A stretch of 64,000 nucleotides of DNA from Novosphingobium sp. PhB165 (GCF_004341845.1 NZ_SLVB01000001.1:186001-250000), one strand, 5' to 3'; shown: positions 51,061-60,954, numbered from the stretch's first letter. Made by a program: numbers and translations. The notes: generated by a model from the letters alone, not told the origin.

Positions 51061-52533
51061 ATGTTTGACTCTCTGTCTGATCGTCTTGGTGGCGTATTCG
51101 ACAAGCTGCGTGGCCGCGGCGCGCTCAAGGAGCAGGATGTTCGCGATGCCATGCGCGAAGTGCGCATCGCTCTGCTCGAAGCCGATGTCGCGCTCCCCGT
51201 CGTGCGCCGCTTCATCGATCAGGTTACCGAAAAGGCCGTTGGGCAGTCGGTCCTGAAGTCGGTCACGCCCGGCCAGCAGGTCGTCAAGATCGTCAATGAC
51301 GCGCTGATCGAGATGCTGGGCGGCGACCAGACCGCCGAACTCGATCTTGAGGCGGTTCCGCCCGTCGTCATCATGATGGTCGGTCTGCAGGGTTCGGGTA
51401 AGACCACCAGCACCGCCAAGATTGCCCGCCTCCTGAAGGAGAAGCAGGGCAAGAAGGTCCTGATGGCCTCGCTGGACGTCAACCGTCCGGCGGCGCAGGA
51501 ACAGCTTCGCGTTCTGGGTGAGCAGGTGGGCGTTGCCACCCTGCCGATCATCACCGGCCAGCAGCCGACCGAGATCGCCACCCGCGCGATGCAGTCCGCG
51601 CGCCTTCAGGCCGTGGACGTGCTGATGCTCGACACCGCCGGTCGTCTCCACGTCGACCAGCAGCTCATGGACGAGATGAAGGCGGTTGCCGCCATCTCGA
51701 ACCCCCGTGAAACGCTGCTCGTGGTCGACTCGCTGACGGGTCAGGACGCGGTCAACGTCGCGCAGTCGTTCTCCGGCGAAGTCGATCTTACCGGCGTCGT
51801 GCTCACCCGTATGGACGGTGACGCGCGGGGCGGTGCGGCGCTGTCGATGCGGGCCGTCACCGGCAAGCCGATCAAGTTCGCGGGCACCGGCGAAAAGATG
51901 GAGGCCCTTGAGGTCTTCCACCCCAGCCGCGTCGCCAACCGTATCCTTGGCATGGGCGATATCGTCTCGATCGTCGAAAAGGCGGCCGAAGCCGTTAAGA
52001 TCGAGGATGCCGAAGCGCTGGCCAAGCGCATGGAGCAGGGCAAGTTCGACATGAACGACCTGCGCACCCAGCTCGGCCAGATGCAGAAGATGGGCGGCCT
52101 TGGCGCTCTGGCCGGCATGATGCCGGGCATGAAGAAGGCCAAGGCGGCGATGCAACAGTCGGGCATGGATGACCGCGTGCTGCTGCGCATGGATGCGATC
52201 ATCGGTTCGATGACGCCGAAGGAGCGCGCTAACCCCGCGCTGCTCAATGCCAAGCGCAAGATCCGCGTCGCCAACGGTTCGGGTACCAATGTTCAGGACG
52301 TCAACAAGCTGCTGAAGATGCACCTGGAGATGTCCAAGGCCATGAAGCAGATCAAGAAGATGGGCGGCCTCAAGGGGCTGGCCGCGATGTTCGGCAAGGG
52401 CGGCTTCGGTGACGGCGGCATGGGCGGGGCTGGTGGCCTCGGCGGTGCAGGCGGCCTGGGTGGTCTCGGCGGCGCCGGAGGTCTTCCGGGAATGGGCGGT
52501 GCGCCCGATCTCAGCAAGTTTCTGAAAAAGTAA
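51061..52533 (+). CDS. ffh: Signal recognition particle protein Ffh
   Basis: A 490-residue SRP GTPase. It has an N-domain (MREVRIALLEADVALPVV), P-loop GLQGSGKTTSTAKIA, DTAGRLHVD, TRMDGDARGGAALS, and a Met-rich M domain (MQKMGGLGALAGMMPGMKKAK and further). A Gly-rich tail ends the protein. With 4.5S RNA it brings nascent membrane proteins to FtsY. It leads the ffh-rpsP-rimM block. The ATG at 51061 begins MFDSLSDRLGG. Confidence 0.97.
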   Translation: MFDSLSDRLGGVFDKLRGRGALKEQDVRDAMREVRIALLEADVALPVVRRFIDQVTEKAVGQSVLKSVTPGQQVVKIVNDALIEMLGGDQTAELDLEAVPPVVIMMVGLQGSGKTTSTAKIARLLKEKQGKKVLMASLDVNRPAAQEQLRVLGEQVGVATLPIITGQQPTEIATRAMQSARLQAVDVLMLDTAGRLHVDQQLMDEMKAVAAISNPRETLLVVDSLTGQDAVNVAQSFSGEVDLTGVVLTRMDGDARGGAALSMRAVTGKPIKFAGTGEKMEALEVFHPSRVANRILGMGDIVSIVEKAAEAVKIEDAEALAKRMEQGKFDMNDLRTQLGQMQKMGGLGALAGMMPGMKKAKAAMQQSGMDDRVLLRMDAIIGSMTPKERANPALLNAKRKIRVANGSGTNVQDVNKLLKMHLEMSKAMKQIKKMGGLKGLAAMFGKGGFGDGGMGGAGGLGGAGGLGGLGGAGGLPGMGGAPDLSKFLKK

Positions 52534-52563
52534 TTTTTGAAGATTTGAAGGAAAGGTAAAACA

Positions 52564-52998
52564 ATGTCCGTTTCGATCCGTCTGTCGCGCGGTGGCGCGA
52601 AGAAGCGTCCTTACTACAAGATCGTCGTGTCCAACTCGCGCGCTCCGCGCGACGGCAAGTATCTTGAGCAGGTCGGCACCTACAACCCGGTCCTCCCCAA
52701 GGAAGACGAGAACCGCGTGCGCCTGGTCGAAGACCGCGTGCGTTACTGGCTCGGCGTTGGCGCCCAGCCGACCGACCGCGTTGCCCGCCTGCTCGACAAG
52801 GCCGGCATCAAGGAACGCGCCGCTACCGTGAACCCGAACAAGGCTGAGCCGGGCAAGAAGGCCAAGGACCGCGCCGAGGAAAAGGCCGAGAAGCTGCGTG
52901 AAGCTGAAGAAGCTGCCGCTGCTGCCAAGGCTGCTGCTGAAGCACCGGCCGAAGCTCCGGCTGAGGAAGCTGCCGCTGAGGAATCGACCGAAGCCTAA
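52564..52998 (+). CDS. rpsP: 30S ribosomal protein S16
   Basis: A 144-residue protein: the S16 core ([31 protein letters not shown]-like and [20 protein letters not shown]) is followed by an Ala/Glu/Lys-rich tail of about 50 residues longer than in E. coli S16, as in alphaproteobacteria. AAGGAAAGGTAAAACA precedes the ATG. Confidence 0.96.
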   Translation: MSVSIRLSRGGAKKRPYYKIVVSNSRAPRDGKYLEQVGTYNPVLPKEDENRVRLVEDRVRYWLGVGAQPTDRVARLLDKAGIKERAATVNPNKAEPGKKAKDRAEEKAEKLREAEEAAAAAKAAAEAPAEAPAEEAAAEESTEA

Positions 52999-53018
52999 GC
53001 TTCAGGTTCGAGTCCACA

Positions 53019-53528
53019 ATGGCTGGTCAAGACCGCCCCGTCACGCTTGCTGCCGTTACCGGCGCGCACGGTGTGACGGGCGAGGTTCGCCTCAAGCTGT
53101 TCGGTGAAGGCGTGGCGGCGCTCAAGCGTTACCGCGCCTTCACCGATTCCACTCTGACGCTCGCCAAGCTGCGCGACGACGGCAAGGGCGGCGCGATCGC
53201 CCGCTTCGAGGAAGTGCCCGATCGCAATGCTGCCGAGAAGCTGCGCGGTACCGCGCTGACCGTCCCGCGCTCGTCGATGCCGGATCTGGCGGAAGGTGAG
53301 TATTATCACGCCGACCTGCTGGGGCTGCGCGTGGTATCCGACGCGGGCGAGGAACTCGGCACCTGCATCGCGGTCGAGAACTTCGGCGCCGGCGACGTGA
53401 TCGAGATCGAGCGTCCGGTGGGCGAGGATGGGAAACGGCGCCGCTTCATGGTGCCGATGATCCCCGCCGCCGTCCCCGAGTGGGATCACGAACGCGTGGT
53501 GGTCAACGCCGCCTTCGCGGAAGAATAA
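53019..53528 (+). CDS. rimM: 16S rRNA processing protein RimM
   Basis: The 169-residue protein has the RimM N-domain (VTLAAVTGAHGVTGEVRLKLF) and PRC-barrel domain (GEYYHADLLGLRV... and MVPMIPAAVPEWD). It helps S19 incorporation and 16S maturation. It follows rpsP by 20 nt. A terminator after it separates it from trmD. Confidence 0.95.
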   Translation: MAGQDRPVTLAAVTGAHGVTGEVRLKLFGEGVAALKRYRAFTDSTLTLAKLRDDGKGGAIARFEEVPDRNAAEKLRGTALTVPRSSMPDLAEGEYYHADLLGLRVVSDAGEELGTCIAVENFGAGDVIEIERPVGEDGKRRRFMVPMIPAAVPEWDHERVVVNAAFAEE

Positions 53529-53556
53529 AGGAAAGGCCGCCCTTGGGCGGCCTTTC
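53528..53556 (+). terminator. Terminator after rimM
   Basis: The stem GAAAGGCCGCCC / GGGCGGCCTTTC with TT loop and following CTTT overlaps the last stop base. It divides the rpsP-rimM part from trmD-rplS. Confidence 0.85.
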
Positions 53557-53575
53557 TGCTTTCCGGGCCCTGCAA

Positions 53576-53893
53576 TCAGGCGAGCGCCGCTCTGACGCAG
53601 ATCTGATTGGCATGCTGCGGGCAATCCAGCGCCGTTACAAGCGGCGTCACCATGGCCAGGCTTGATCCGGCCAGAATTCCAGCGAGGATCCCGATCCCCG
53701 TCAGCCGTGCCCTGCGGGTCAAGGCGGCCTCTTGCGGGGCAGGGCGCTTGTTCTGATCGTCCGGGTCGTTGGGGTGGCCGCCGCGCAAGCTGCTGCCAAG
53801 AGCCTTGAACAGCTTGCGTGCGAGACGGTCGAAATCTCCGGAAAACCGGTCATGGCCGGCGTTCCACTGCTGCATGAAGTGTTGATCCTGCAT
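53576..53893 (-). CDS. Small membrane-anchored hypothetical protein
   Basis: The 105-residue protein has a polar N-terminal half (QWNAGHDRFSGDFDRLARKLF) and one C-terminal hydrophobic segment (GIGILAGILAGSSLAMVTPLV), then a short Cys-containing tail. No family is recognised. It lies on the opposite strand within the ribosomal/tRNA modification cluster. Confidence 0.55.
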   Translation of the reverse strand: MQDQHFMQQWNAGHDRFSGDFDRLARKLFKALGSSLRGGHPNDPDDQNKRPAPQEAALTRRARLTGIGILAGILAGSSLAMVTPLVTALDCPQHANQICVRAALA

Positions 53894-53994
53894 TGTCCGG
53901 TTCCTCCATCGGATGACTGGAATCTGCTTGATCGGGCGGCACTTCGCCAACAAAGCCTCTGGCACAGGTCATAAGGCTGGCTTATCGTTGCGCC

Positions 53995-54909
53995 ATGGAC
54001 CGCCTGCCGCCCCTGACCGCCATCCGCGCCTTCGAGGCTGCGGGCCGCCACGAGAACTTCTCGCGCGCGGCCGAGGAACTGGGGATGACGCAGGCGGCAG
54101 TGTCCTACCAGATCCGCCAGCTTGAAGACCGCGTCGGCAAGCCGCTGTTCGTGCGCGAAAAGGGCAGGGTGAATCTGTCCGATGTCGGGCGTCGGCTGCT
54201 GCCGGCACTGACCGGCGCTTTCGCCTCGATGACCGATGCCTTCGCCGCCGTGTGGAGCGAGGACGAGGATGTGCTCTCGCTTAATGCTTCGGTCTCGATC
54301 GGTGCGTCGTGGCTGAGCGAGCGGATCGGCCGCTTCCAGCTGCGCCACCCCGATCTTGCGGTACGCATGTCGCTCAGCAACGAGGTCGTCGATCTGGCCA
54401 CTTCGCCTTACGATGCGGCGATCCGCGTCGGCTATGGCAAGTGGGAGGGGCTGCGCGCCGAATTCCTGTTCCGCCAGCATTTCTCGCCGATCTGCGCGCC
54501 GGTGTTCCTCGAAAAGAATCGCATCGAAAAGCCGGAAGACCTGCTGGCGGTGGAGCGCTTCGCGCCGAACGATCGCTGGTGGGCAGGCTGGTTCGCCGCC
54601 AACGGTATCGGCACGCCGCCGCCGCCGCGTACCGGCATCGTCTTCGACAACCAGCTTCAGGAAGCCACCGCGATGCGCCAGGGCTTCGGTATTGCGCTGA
54701 TGTCGCCGTTGTTCTGGCGGGCGGATCTGGAAGCGGGCCGCCTCGTGCAGCCTTTCGACACGCTCTACTATCCGGGCCCGGCGCAATGGCTGATCCATTC
54801 GGAAAGCCGCGTCGGCGTCCGCAAGATCGAACGCCTGCGCGAATGGCTGCGTGAGGAGATCGCCGCTGACCGTGGTTTCCTGCCCGCCGAAGTGTGGGAA
54901 CCGCTCTGA
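53995..54909 (+). CDS. LysR-family transcriptional regulator, GcvA-like
   Basis: A 304-residue regulator: an N-terminal winged helix (LTAIRAFEAAGRHENFSRAAEELGMT and AVSYQIRQLED), then a substrate-binding domain (LSERIGRFQLRHPDLAVRMS, YDAAIRVGYG, MRQGFGIALMSP). The opening PPLTAIRAFEAAGRH is typical of the GcvA subgroup. It is divergent from the small membrane gene, which may be its target. The effector is unknown. Confidence 0.9.
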   Translation: MDRLPPLTAIRAFEAAGRHENFSRAAEELGMTQAAVSYQIRQLEDRVGKPLFVREKGRVNLSDVGRRLLPALTGAFASMTDAFAAVWSEDEDVLSLNASVSIGASWLSERIGRFQLRHPDLAVRMSLSNEVVDLATSPYDAAIRVGYGKWEGLRAEFLFRQHFSPICAPVFLEKNRIEKPEDLLAVERFAPNDRWWAGWFAANGIGTPPPPRTGIVFDNQLQEATAMRQGFGIALMSPLFWRADLEAGRLVQPFDTLYYPGPAQWLIHSESRVGVRKIERLREWLREEIAADRGFLPAEVWEPL

Positions 54910-54970
54910 AGGGCGCAAATCCGGCGCTTTCCCCTTGCCGTAGCCGGCGAATTGGGCTTTGCGCGGGGGC

Positions 54971-55717
54971 ATGACTTTCAATGCCACCGTTCTCACCCTC
55001 TACCCGGAGATGTTCCCCGGCACGCTTGGCATCAGCCTCGCGGGCAGGGCGCTGGCGGAGGGGAAGTGGGCCATGAACCCCGTCCACATCCGCGATTTCA
55101 CCACGGACAAGCACCGCACCGTGGACGATACGCCCGCCGGCGGCGGCGCCGGCATGGTGCTCAAAGTGGACGTTCTGGCCGCCGCGATCGACCATGCCCG
55201 CTCGATCAATCCCGATGCGCCGATCATCGCCATGACCCCGCGCGGCAAGCCCATTTCGCAGCAGCGCGTGCGCGAACTGGCGGACGGCCCCGGCGTCACC
55301 ATCCTCTGCGGCCGCTTCGAAGGTTTCGATGAGCGCATCTTCGAAGGCCGTCAGGTGGAAGAGATGTCGGTCGGCGATGCGGTGCTTTCGGGCGGCGAAC
55401 CCGCGGCAATCCTGCTGTTAGACGCTTGCATTCGGCTGCTTCCCGGCGTAATGGGCGCGGCTTCCAGCGGGACCGAGGAATCGTTCGAGGACGGTCTTCT
55501 CGAATACCCGCAATATACCCGACCCACCGAGTGGGAAGGGCGCACGATCCCTGAAGTGCTGCGATCGGGGGATCATGCGAAGATCGCCGCCTGGCGGAAA
55601 CAAAAGGCGGAGGAAGAAACACGGTCACGCAGGCCGGACCTTTGGGAACGTCGCAGTGACGTTCGGGGCCAGTCTGCCTCTGGTGCGCGGCGCAAAAACG
55701 AGGACTTAGGTTCATGA
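54971..55717 (+). CDS. trmD: tRNA (guanine(37)-N1)-methyltransferase
   Basis: A 248-residue SPOUT enzyme: [12 protein letters not shown] at the start, [52 protein letters not shown] with the trefoil knot, and HYTRPxEW as QYTRPTEW. It methylates G37 of tRNAs to prevent frameshifts. Its stop overlaps rplS (ATGA). Confidence 0.96.
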   Translation: MTFNATVLTLYPEMFPGTLGISLAGRALAEGKWAMNPVHIRDFTTDKHRTVDDTPAGGGAGMVLKVDVLAAAIDHARSINPDAPIIAMTPRGKPISQQRVRELADGPGVTILCGRFEGFDERIFEGRQVEEMSVGDAVLSGGEPAAILLLDACIRLLPGVMGAASSGTEESFEDGLLEYPQYTRPTEWEGRTIPEVLRSGDHAKIAAWRKQKAEEETRSRRPDLWERRSDVRGQSASGARRKNEDLGS

Positions 55718-56082
55718 ACCTGATTCAGCAGATCGAGGCCGAGGAAATTGCCAAGGCCGCCAAGGATATCCCGACCTTCCGTCCGGGCGACACCGTCCGC
55801 GTCGGCGTGAAGGTTGTTGAAGGCACCCGTACCCGCGTCCAGGCTTACGAGGGCGTGTGCATCGCGCGCTCGAACCGTGGCATGGGTTCGAACTTCACCG
55901 TGCGCAAGATGAGCTTCGGTGAAGGCGTTGAGCGCGTATTCCCGCTCTACTCGCCGAACATCGATTCGATCACCGTTGTCCGTCGCGGCGTCGTGCGTCG
56001 TGCGAAGCTGTACTACCTGCGTGGTCGTACCGGCAAGCGCGCCCGCATCGCCGAGCGTCGCGTCAACGACACCCAGGCGTAA
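55714..56082 (+). CDS. rplS: 50S ribosomal protein L19
   Basis: The 122-residue protein shows [56 protein letters not shown] and [21 protein letters not shown]. It sits at the subunit interface. It is coupled to trmD by a 4-nt overlap. Confidence 0.97.
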   Translation: MNLIQQIEAEEIAKAAKDIPTFRPGDTVRVGVKVVEGTRTRVQAYEGVCIARSNRGMGSNFTVRKMSFGEGVERVFPLYSPNIDSITVVRRGVVRRAKLYYLRGRTGKRARIAERRVNDTQA

Positions 56083-56123
56083 GTCCGGGAGTGATGCCCG
56101 GCTCTTCGCAGCCGGGCAGCTTG

Positions 56124-56158
56124 AGAGGCGGTTCGATTTTTCGGGCCGCCTTTTTTGT
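56124..56158 (+). terminator. Terminator after rplS
   Basis: GAGGCGGTTCG / CGGGCCGCCTTTT-type stem with a T-rich loop, then TTTTTTG. An upstream smaller stem (GCCCGGCT / AGCCGGGC) precedes it. Confidence 0.75.
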
Positions 56159-56500
56159 GCCTGTCGGCAATCCGGCTGTCCCTATACGGAAAATGCACCC
56201 GTCTGATTTCATGAGGCGAATCATGGAGAGGAAGCGGCGGCACCCGCTTCAAAGGCAGGCGAAAGGCCGTGCAGACGGGGCAGTTCGGAGCATGCGTGCA
56301 TCGCATTGAATGCATTCAGGCTCCGCAATTGTCGAAAACGTCATCTGAGTGGCGGAAAAACACGATAAACTGCGCATTTTCGCCTTGTTTAGGCTTTGAC
56401 AGCGTCAGCAAAAACCGCTCAATTCCGTGCCGTTCAGAGGCGAATCCAAATTTTATCCCATCACATCCTGTTTTCACTGAAAGGTTAGGGGGTACCCATA
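56159..56500. other. 342-nt gap upstream of the HU gene; no gene seen
   Basis: The right half is AT-richer than the surrounding DNA, as for a strong promoter region of a nucleoid-protein gene. I cannot fix a -35/-10 pair. Just before the ATG is GGTTAGGGGGTACCCATA, with the purine-rich AGGGGG as ribosome site. Confidence 0.4.
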
Positions 56501-56773
56501 ATGAACAAGAACGATCTGATCAGCGCGGTCGCAGACTCGAGCGGCCTCACCCGCAGCGATGCCACCAAGGCCGTCGAAAGCGTTTTCGATGCCATCACCG
56601 GCGCGCTGAAGAAGGGCGACGAAGTGCGCCTGGTCGGCTTCGGCACCTTCTCGGTCGCCAAGCGCAAGGCTTCGACCGGTCGCAACCCGCGTACGGGTGA
56701 GCCGATGGAAATCAAGGCTTCGGCTCAGCCGAAGTTCAAGGCCGGCAAGGGCCTCAAGGACGCTGTCAACTAA
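56501..56773 (+). CDS. hupB: DNA-binding protein HU
   Basis: A 90-residue HU-type protein with KNDLISAVADSSGLTRSDATKAVE, VRLVGFGTFSVAKR and RNPRTGEPMEIKASAQPKFK, where the Pro of RNP intercalates in DNA. It is a nucleoid-compacting dimer. It follows a 340-nt regulatory gap and has a strong terminator. Confidence 0.96.
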   Translation: MNKNDLISAVADSSGLTRSDATKAVESVFDAITGALKKGDEVRLVGFGTFSVAKRKASTGRNPRTGEPMEIKASAQPKFKAGKGLKDAVN

Positions 56774-56816
56774 GCAGCATCCGGCAGCCTGTCGACGCCT
56801 CGCAGGCTGAAGTAAT

Positions 56817-56853
56817 TACGCCGCGCCAACCTCAAGGTTGGCGCGGCGTTTTG
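56817..56853 (+). terminator. Terminator after the HU gene
   Basis: A 14-bp stem ACGCCGCGCCAACC / GGTTGGCGCGGCGT with a TCAA loop, then TTTTGC. It is the strongest hairpin of this part. Confidence 0.92.
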
Positions 56854-56897
56854 CATTTGGGGAAGGGGGCGCCCGGATGAGCGCCCCGCGTGTCGGA

Positions 56898-57740
56898 TCA
56901 GGGCTTGAGCTTCACCAGCGCAGTGGGCGCTGCGGGCGTGCGGGCATTGACCTTCCAGGTCAGCACGCGCCCACCGGGACCGTTTTGCGGACCCTCGTCG
57001 GTATTGTTGGCCAGGATTTCGCCATTGGTGACGATGGAGAAGGTGCCATCGGCCTCGCTGGTGCTGTCGGTATCGGCAGCTTCGCTTCCGGCGTCGCTGT
57101 TCATTCCCGCCAGCATGGCCCCCATCATGTTGCCTGACGACTGGGACGGCCCGAATGCGGGCGCATCGATACGCACGCTGCCGTCCTGCCGCAGCGAGAG
57201 CTGCACGAAGGCATTGGCCATCGGGAAGCCTTCGATAGTGGGGAAGGTGAAGTCGTGGTCCAGCTTGCCGCCGATCGCGAAATCGACGTCGAAGCGGCCG
57301 TCACCCTTGTAGACCACGTTGTTCCAGCCGGTCTGGCGGCGCAGTTTGGCGGCCACTTCCTCGCCGGCACGGGGATCGCTGGGATCGATGCCGCCCAGCA
57401 GCGCCTTGGCGGCCTGAGCATCGGTCTTCTGCTTGTCCGCGCGGGATTCCTCCCACTTCGACTTCTGTTCGGCGAGTTCGGCCGGAGTGCAGGCGCGTTC
57501 GTCGGAATTGTCGTCGTAGCAGGTCTCGGGTTCGAACGGCGTTTCCTTCGACTTCTGTAGCGGCAGCATCACGATCTCGCCGGTATAGGCGAAATGGAAG
57601 CTCCGATCGGCCTTGAGGCTGAGCTGCGAGGTGAATTTGCCGGGCACGAAGATGCAGGCTGCCACCAGCATCGCCATCCCGGCGACGGCGAGGCCTGCAA
57701 GCAGGCCTCGCGCAGGGTTGCGCCGTTCGGTCGAAATCAT
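56898..57740 (-). CDS. Lipoprotein of unknown function
   Basis: A 280-residue protein with a lipoprotein-like signal (AGLAVAGMAMLVAAC, Cys29), a beta-strand-rich N-terminal section (SLKADRSFHFAYTGEIVML), an acidic Glu/Lys/Gln-rich middle with two Cys (CYDDNSDERAC), and a Gly/Ser/Asp-rich section before the end. It is probably anchored in the envelope. The family is not recognised, though I recall similar sphingomonad proteins. Confidence 0.7.
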   Translation of the reverse strand: MISTERRNPARGLLAGLAVAGMAMLVAACIFVPGKFTSQLSLKADRSFHFAYTGEIVMLPLQKSKETPFEPETCYDDNSDERACTPAELAEQKSKWEESRADKQKTDAQAAKALLGGIDPSDPRAGEEVAAKLRRQTGWNNVVYKGDGRFDVDFAIGGKLDHDFTFPTIEGFPMANAFVQLSLRQDGSVRIDAPAFGPSQSSGNMMGAMLAGMNSDAGSEAADTDSTSEADGTFSIVTNGEILANNTDEGPQNGPGGRVLTWKVNARTPAAPTALVKLKP

Positions 57741-57771
57741 ATCGTTTCCCCTGTCGTCGTCGGATCCCGGA

Positions 57772-58587
57772 TCAGGGGGCCGGGCGTGTGGCTACGGCGT
57801 AAAGTGCGATGGCAGCGGCGTTGGAGACGTTGAGGCTCTCCATGGCCTCGTTGATCGGCAGCTTGGCTATCGAATCGCAGTGCTGGACGATATTGTGGCG
57901 CATGCCATCACCTTCGGCGCCGAGCACGAGCGCGACCGGACCGGCGGGGAGGGCGTTGCCAAGCGTCTCCGTGGCGCTGCCGTCGAGCCCGATGCGCCAG
58001 TAACCGGCCTCGGCGATCTCTTCGAGCGCGCGGGCGAGGTTCACCACGCGTACCCACGGCAGGATTTCGAGCGCACCCGAAGCGCTCTTGGCCAGCGTGC
58101 CCGATTCGGGCGGCGCGTGCCGGTCCTGCGTGACGATGGCGCAGGCATTGAGCGCGGCGGCCGAGCGCATGATGGCGCCGACGTTGTGCGGATCGGTAAC
58201 CTGGTCGAGCACGACTACCGGCCGCGCCGGATCACCGTCGAGCACATCGTCGATATAGATGTCCTCAAGCGGCTCGCATTCGAGGACGAGGCCCTGATGG
58301 GGGGCGTCGCGCGCGACGAGTCGGGCAAGATCGGCAGGCTGTGCCCATTCGACGGGGAAATCGGCCGGCAATTCACCGTCGAGAGATTCGACTCCCTCGC
58401 GAGTTGCCCACAGCTTTCTATGTTGGCGATTCGGGTTCTTGAGAGCTGCTTCGACCGCATGACGGCCCCAGAGGCGCACCATGCCGGAACTTGCGCGGCC
58501 GCTGCCACGCCCGTTCTTCATACGGCCGGCGCGGCCGCGCAGCGCTTTTGCGGGCCGTTCGCCGTCCCGGTCGCTACGATTGCTCAT
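57772..58587 (-). CDS. rlmB: 23S rRNA (guanosine(2251)-2'-O)-methyltransferase RlmB/TrmH family
   Basis: A 271-residue SPOUT protein: basic N-terminal extension, then LWGRHAVEAALKNPNR, VVLDQVTDPHNVGAIMRSAAALN (motif 1 with Asn/Arg), VALVLGAEGDGM (motif 2) and LPINEAMESLNVSNAAAIALYA (motif 3). It modifies ribosomal or transfer RNA ribose. It is divergent from tRNA-Tyr 172 nt away. Confidence 0.9.
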   Translation of the reverse strand: MSNRSDRDGERPAKALRGRAGRMKNGRGSGRASSGMVRLWGRHAVEAALKNPNRQHRKLWATREGVESLDGELPADFPVEWAQPADLARLVARDAPHQGLVLECEPLEDIYIDDVLDGDPARPVVVLDQVTDPHNVGAIMRSAAALNACAIVTQDRHAPPESGTLAKSASGALEILPWVRVVNLARALEEIAEAGYWRIGLDGSATETLGNALPAGPVALVLGAEGDGMRHNIVQHCDSIAKLPINEAMESLNVSNAAAIALYAVATRPAP

Positions 58588-58759
58588 GAAAATGTCCTTT
58601 ACGAAAAAATCTGTCCCGCTCCTGCCAGCACCCCCATTGACAGGCAAGGCTCGGTTCTACATAGGCGCCCTCCTCGGCAGCGAGGCTCTGGTTTCAGAGC
58701 TTCAACACAGCGGGTTCCTCTCCTTAGGGAAAGGTCTTCCGCCGCCAGCGATCTGGTGT

Positions 58760-58845
58760 GGACAGGTGGCCGAGTGGTTAAAGGCAGCAGACTGTAAATC
58801 TGCCCGTGCAAGCGTACGCTGGTTCGAATCCAGCCCTGTCCACCA
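58760..58845 (+). tRNA. tRNA-Tyr (GTA)
   Basis: The acceptor GGACAGG / CCTGTCC, a long variable arm typical of class II tRNAs, anticodon loop CTGTAAA (GTA, tyrosine) and T-arm GGTTCGAATCC are all visible. CCA is encoded at 58843-58845. Confidence 0.97.
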
Positions 58846-59036
58846 CCAGCTTCCTTCATCAAGGAATTCCCTTCGGGGACCCCCGGACATCTCGATCGCT
58901 ACTCTCTCAGAGTACATCCGCCTGCGTGCAGGGAACAGACTCTGCCGCGGTACGCTTGGCAGGCGTTATATGCGGCCGGGGATGTACTCGGGCTCCCGCC
59001 ATTGCGGGAGCGACGCACTCTCACTAGAGGAATGCC

Positions 59037-59786
59037 ATGCCCGGAGATATTCTCGATAATCAGGGACGCGGCGAAGCGTCCTGGAACTGGCCCTCGATTC
59101 ATCCCGAGGGTCGCAAGTTTGGCGCCATTGCGGCCGTCGTCGCGCTTGTGGCGTGGCTGTTGGTCGGCCCGTGGGTCGGTTGGCCGTTGGCGGTGCTGAC
59201 GCTGTGCGTGCTGGCTTTCTTCCGCGATCCCGTGCGCGTGACGCCGCAGGACGACCGATTCGTCGTGGCGCCTGCCGATGGTCTGGTGACCCTGATCGGC
59301 AAAGTCTCGCCGCCGCGCGAACTGACGGTCGAGGACGGCAGCGGATCGCAGCCGATGTCGACCGAGCCGGTGACGCGCATCTCGATTTTCATGAGCGTGT
59401 TCGACGTGCACATCAATCGTGCGCCGATCGGCGGCACCGTGCGCCGGGTAATCTACATCCCCGGCAAGTTCATGAATGCCGACCTCGACAAGGCGAGCGA
59501 AGAGAACGAGCGCCAGCACTTGCTGATCGAGCGCGGTGATGGTCAGCGCATCTGCTTCACGCAGATTGCCGGCCTCGTTGCCCGCCGTATCGTTCCTTTC
59601 GTGAAGCCGGGTGACATCATCGCCGCCGGTCAGCGCATCGGCCTGATTCGCTTCGGCAGCCGCGTGGACGTCTATCTTCCCGCAGGCACCGAACCCAAGG
59701 TTCTGATGGGCCAGCGCATTGTCGCCGGTGAGACCGTGCTTGCCGAAATCGGCGCGGCCCCGGTGATCGAAGGCATTTCGCAGTGA
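59037..59786 (+). CDS. psd: Phosphatidylserine decarboxylase
   Basis: A 249-residue short-type (class II) decarboxylase with two N-terminal membrane helices ([17 protein letters not shown] and [14 protein letters not shown]), [22 protein letters not shown] (His) and the self-cleavage site [11 protein letters not shown] between Gly and Ser. It makes phosphatidylethanolamine. It overlaps pssA by 4 nt, so the two-step pathway is in one operon. Confidence 0.95.
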   Translation: MPGDILDNQGRGEASWNWPSIHPEGRKFGAIAAVVALVAWLLVGPWVGWPLAVLTLCVLAFFRDPVRVTPQDDRFVVAPADGLVTLIGKVSPPRELTVEDGSGSQPMSTEPVTRISIFMSVFDVHINRAPIGGTVRRVIYIPGKFMNADLDKASEENERQHLLIERGDGQRICFTQIAGLVARRIVPFVKPGDIIAAGQRIGLIRFGSRVDVYLPAGTEPKVLMGQRIVAGETVLAEIGAAPVIEGISQ

Positions 59787-60637
59787 CCGAGGAGCCCGGT
59801 GAATTCATGGCGGCGCGCCAGCATCCGCGTCGCCGCCTTGCCGCCGGGCTCTCGATGCGGGCCTTCGTGCCCAATGCGATTACTGCCGCCGCGCTCTGCT
59901 CGGGCCTGACCGGTATTCGCTTTGCCATCGGCGGCGATTACGAGCGCGCGGTACAGGCGGTGATTCTTGCCGGACTGCTTGACGGGATCGATGGCCGCGC
60001 GGCGCGTATGCTTAAGGCGCAGACGCGCTTTGGAGCCGAACTCGACAGTCTTGCCGATTCGATCTCGTTCGGCGTGGCGCCGGCACTGATCGTTTATCTC
60101 TGGACGCTGCATCAGCTTCCGAGCCTGGGTTGGATTGCCGCGCTCGCTTTCGCGATCTGCTGCGTGCTGCGCCTCGCGCGTTTCAATTCGCGCATGGATA
60201 TGCTCGATCAGCCGCACAAGCAGGCGGGCTTCCTGACGGGCGTTCCGGCGCCGCTCGGGGCCGGGCTCGGCTTTCTGCCGCTCTATCTGTGGATCGCCAG
60301 CGGCGTGCCCATCTTCGCCAACCCCATTGTGGTGGGCGTATGGATGGTCCTGATGGCGTTCATGATGATTTCCAACCTGCCGACACTTAGCTGGTCGCGG
60401 ATGCGTCCGCCGTCGAGCCTGCGGCTTGGCGTGATCGCGCTGGTCGGTCTGACTGTCGCGGCGCTGCTGACCGAGCCCTGGTGGACGCTGGCGGTCATCA
60501 CTATCGTTTATCTTGCGCTGATTCCCATCGGGATCAAGACGTATTTCAAGGTCAGGCGGCAAGCTCCCCGCTCGGCCATTCCAGTCCGGGGCGCTGTGTC
60601 GTCCACGAGCGAGGACGTACCGCACGATCCCGCCTGA
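59783..60637 (+). CDS. pssA: CDP-diacylglycerol--serine O-phosphatidyltransferase
   Basis: A 284-residue membrane protein with about eight helices and the CDP-alcohol phosphotransferase motif DG-x2-AR-x8-G-x3-D-x3-D in [20 protein letters not shown] and the following ELDSLAD. It makes phosphatidylserine, the substrate of the upstream psd product. Its last 86 nt overlap a small gene on the other strand. Confidence 0.95.
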   Translation: MTEEPGEFMAARQHPRRRLAAGLSMRAFVPNAITAAALCSGLTGIRFAIGGDYERAVQAVILAGLLDGIDGRAARMLKAQTRFGAELDSLADSISFGVAPALIVYLWTLHQLPSLGWIAALAFAICCVLRLARFNSRMDMLDQPHKQAGFLTGVPAPLGAGLGFLPLYLWIASGVPIFANPIVVGVWMVLMAFMMISNLPTLSWSRMRPPSSLRLGVIALVGLTVAALLTEPWWTLAVITIVYLALIPIGIKTYFKVRRQAPRSAIPVRGAVSSTSEDVPHDPA

Positions 60638-60824
60638 GTGCGGACAGTGCCGGAACCGGCACGCGTTCCACCATCGCCCAATTGATCGCCAGCGTTTCCG
60701 GGCAGGCTGCCAGTCGGGCCCGAAGCGAGAGCGCTTCGTGTCCATAGCGGCGGAGCGTCGCCAGCATCGCATGGAGCGACGCCGCTGCGGCGAGGGCGAA
60801 GAGGCAGGCGGCAAATGCAGTCAT
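60552..60824 (-). CDS. Small membrane protein, convergent overlap with pssA
   Basis: A 90-residue protein with an N-terminal hydrophobic helix (FAACLFALAAAASLHAMLATL) and an Arg-rich remainder (LSLRARLAACPETLAINWAMVER). Its 3' end overlaps the end of pssA on the opposite strand. It resembles in outline the protein encoded at 60955. Function is unknown. Confidence 0.6.
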   Translation of the reverse strand: MTAFAACLFALAAAASLHAMLATLRRYGHEALSLRARLAACPETLAINWAMVERVPVPALSALRRDRAVRPRSWTTQRPGLEWPSGELAA

Positions 60825-60954
60825 GTCCAGTCCTTTCGAGCCATCTGCGCCGGTGCCGATGAGGCATGCCCGGCTGTGGATGTCTTGTGGAAAACCGACT
60901 CGTGTTCTATCAATGTTCCGTTGATGCATTTGTTCTCTTTTTGTTCATTCCCTG

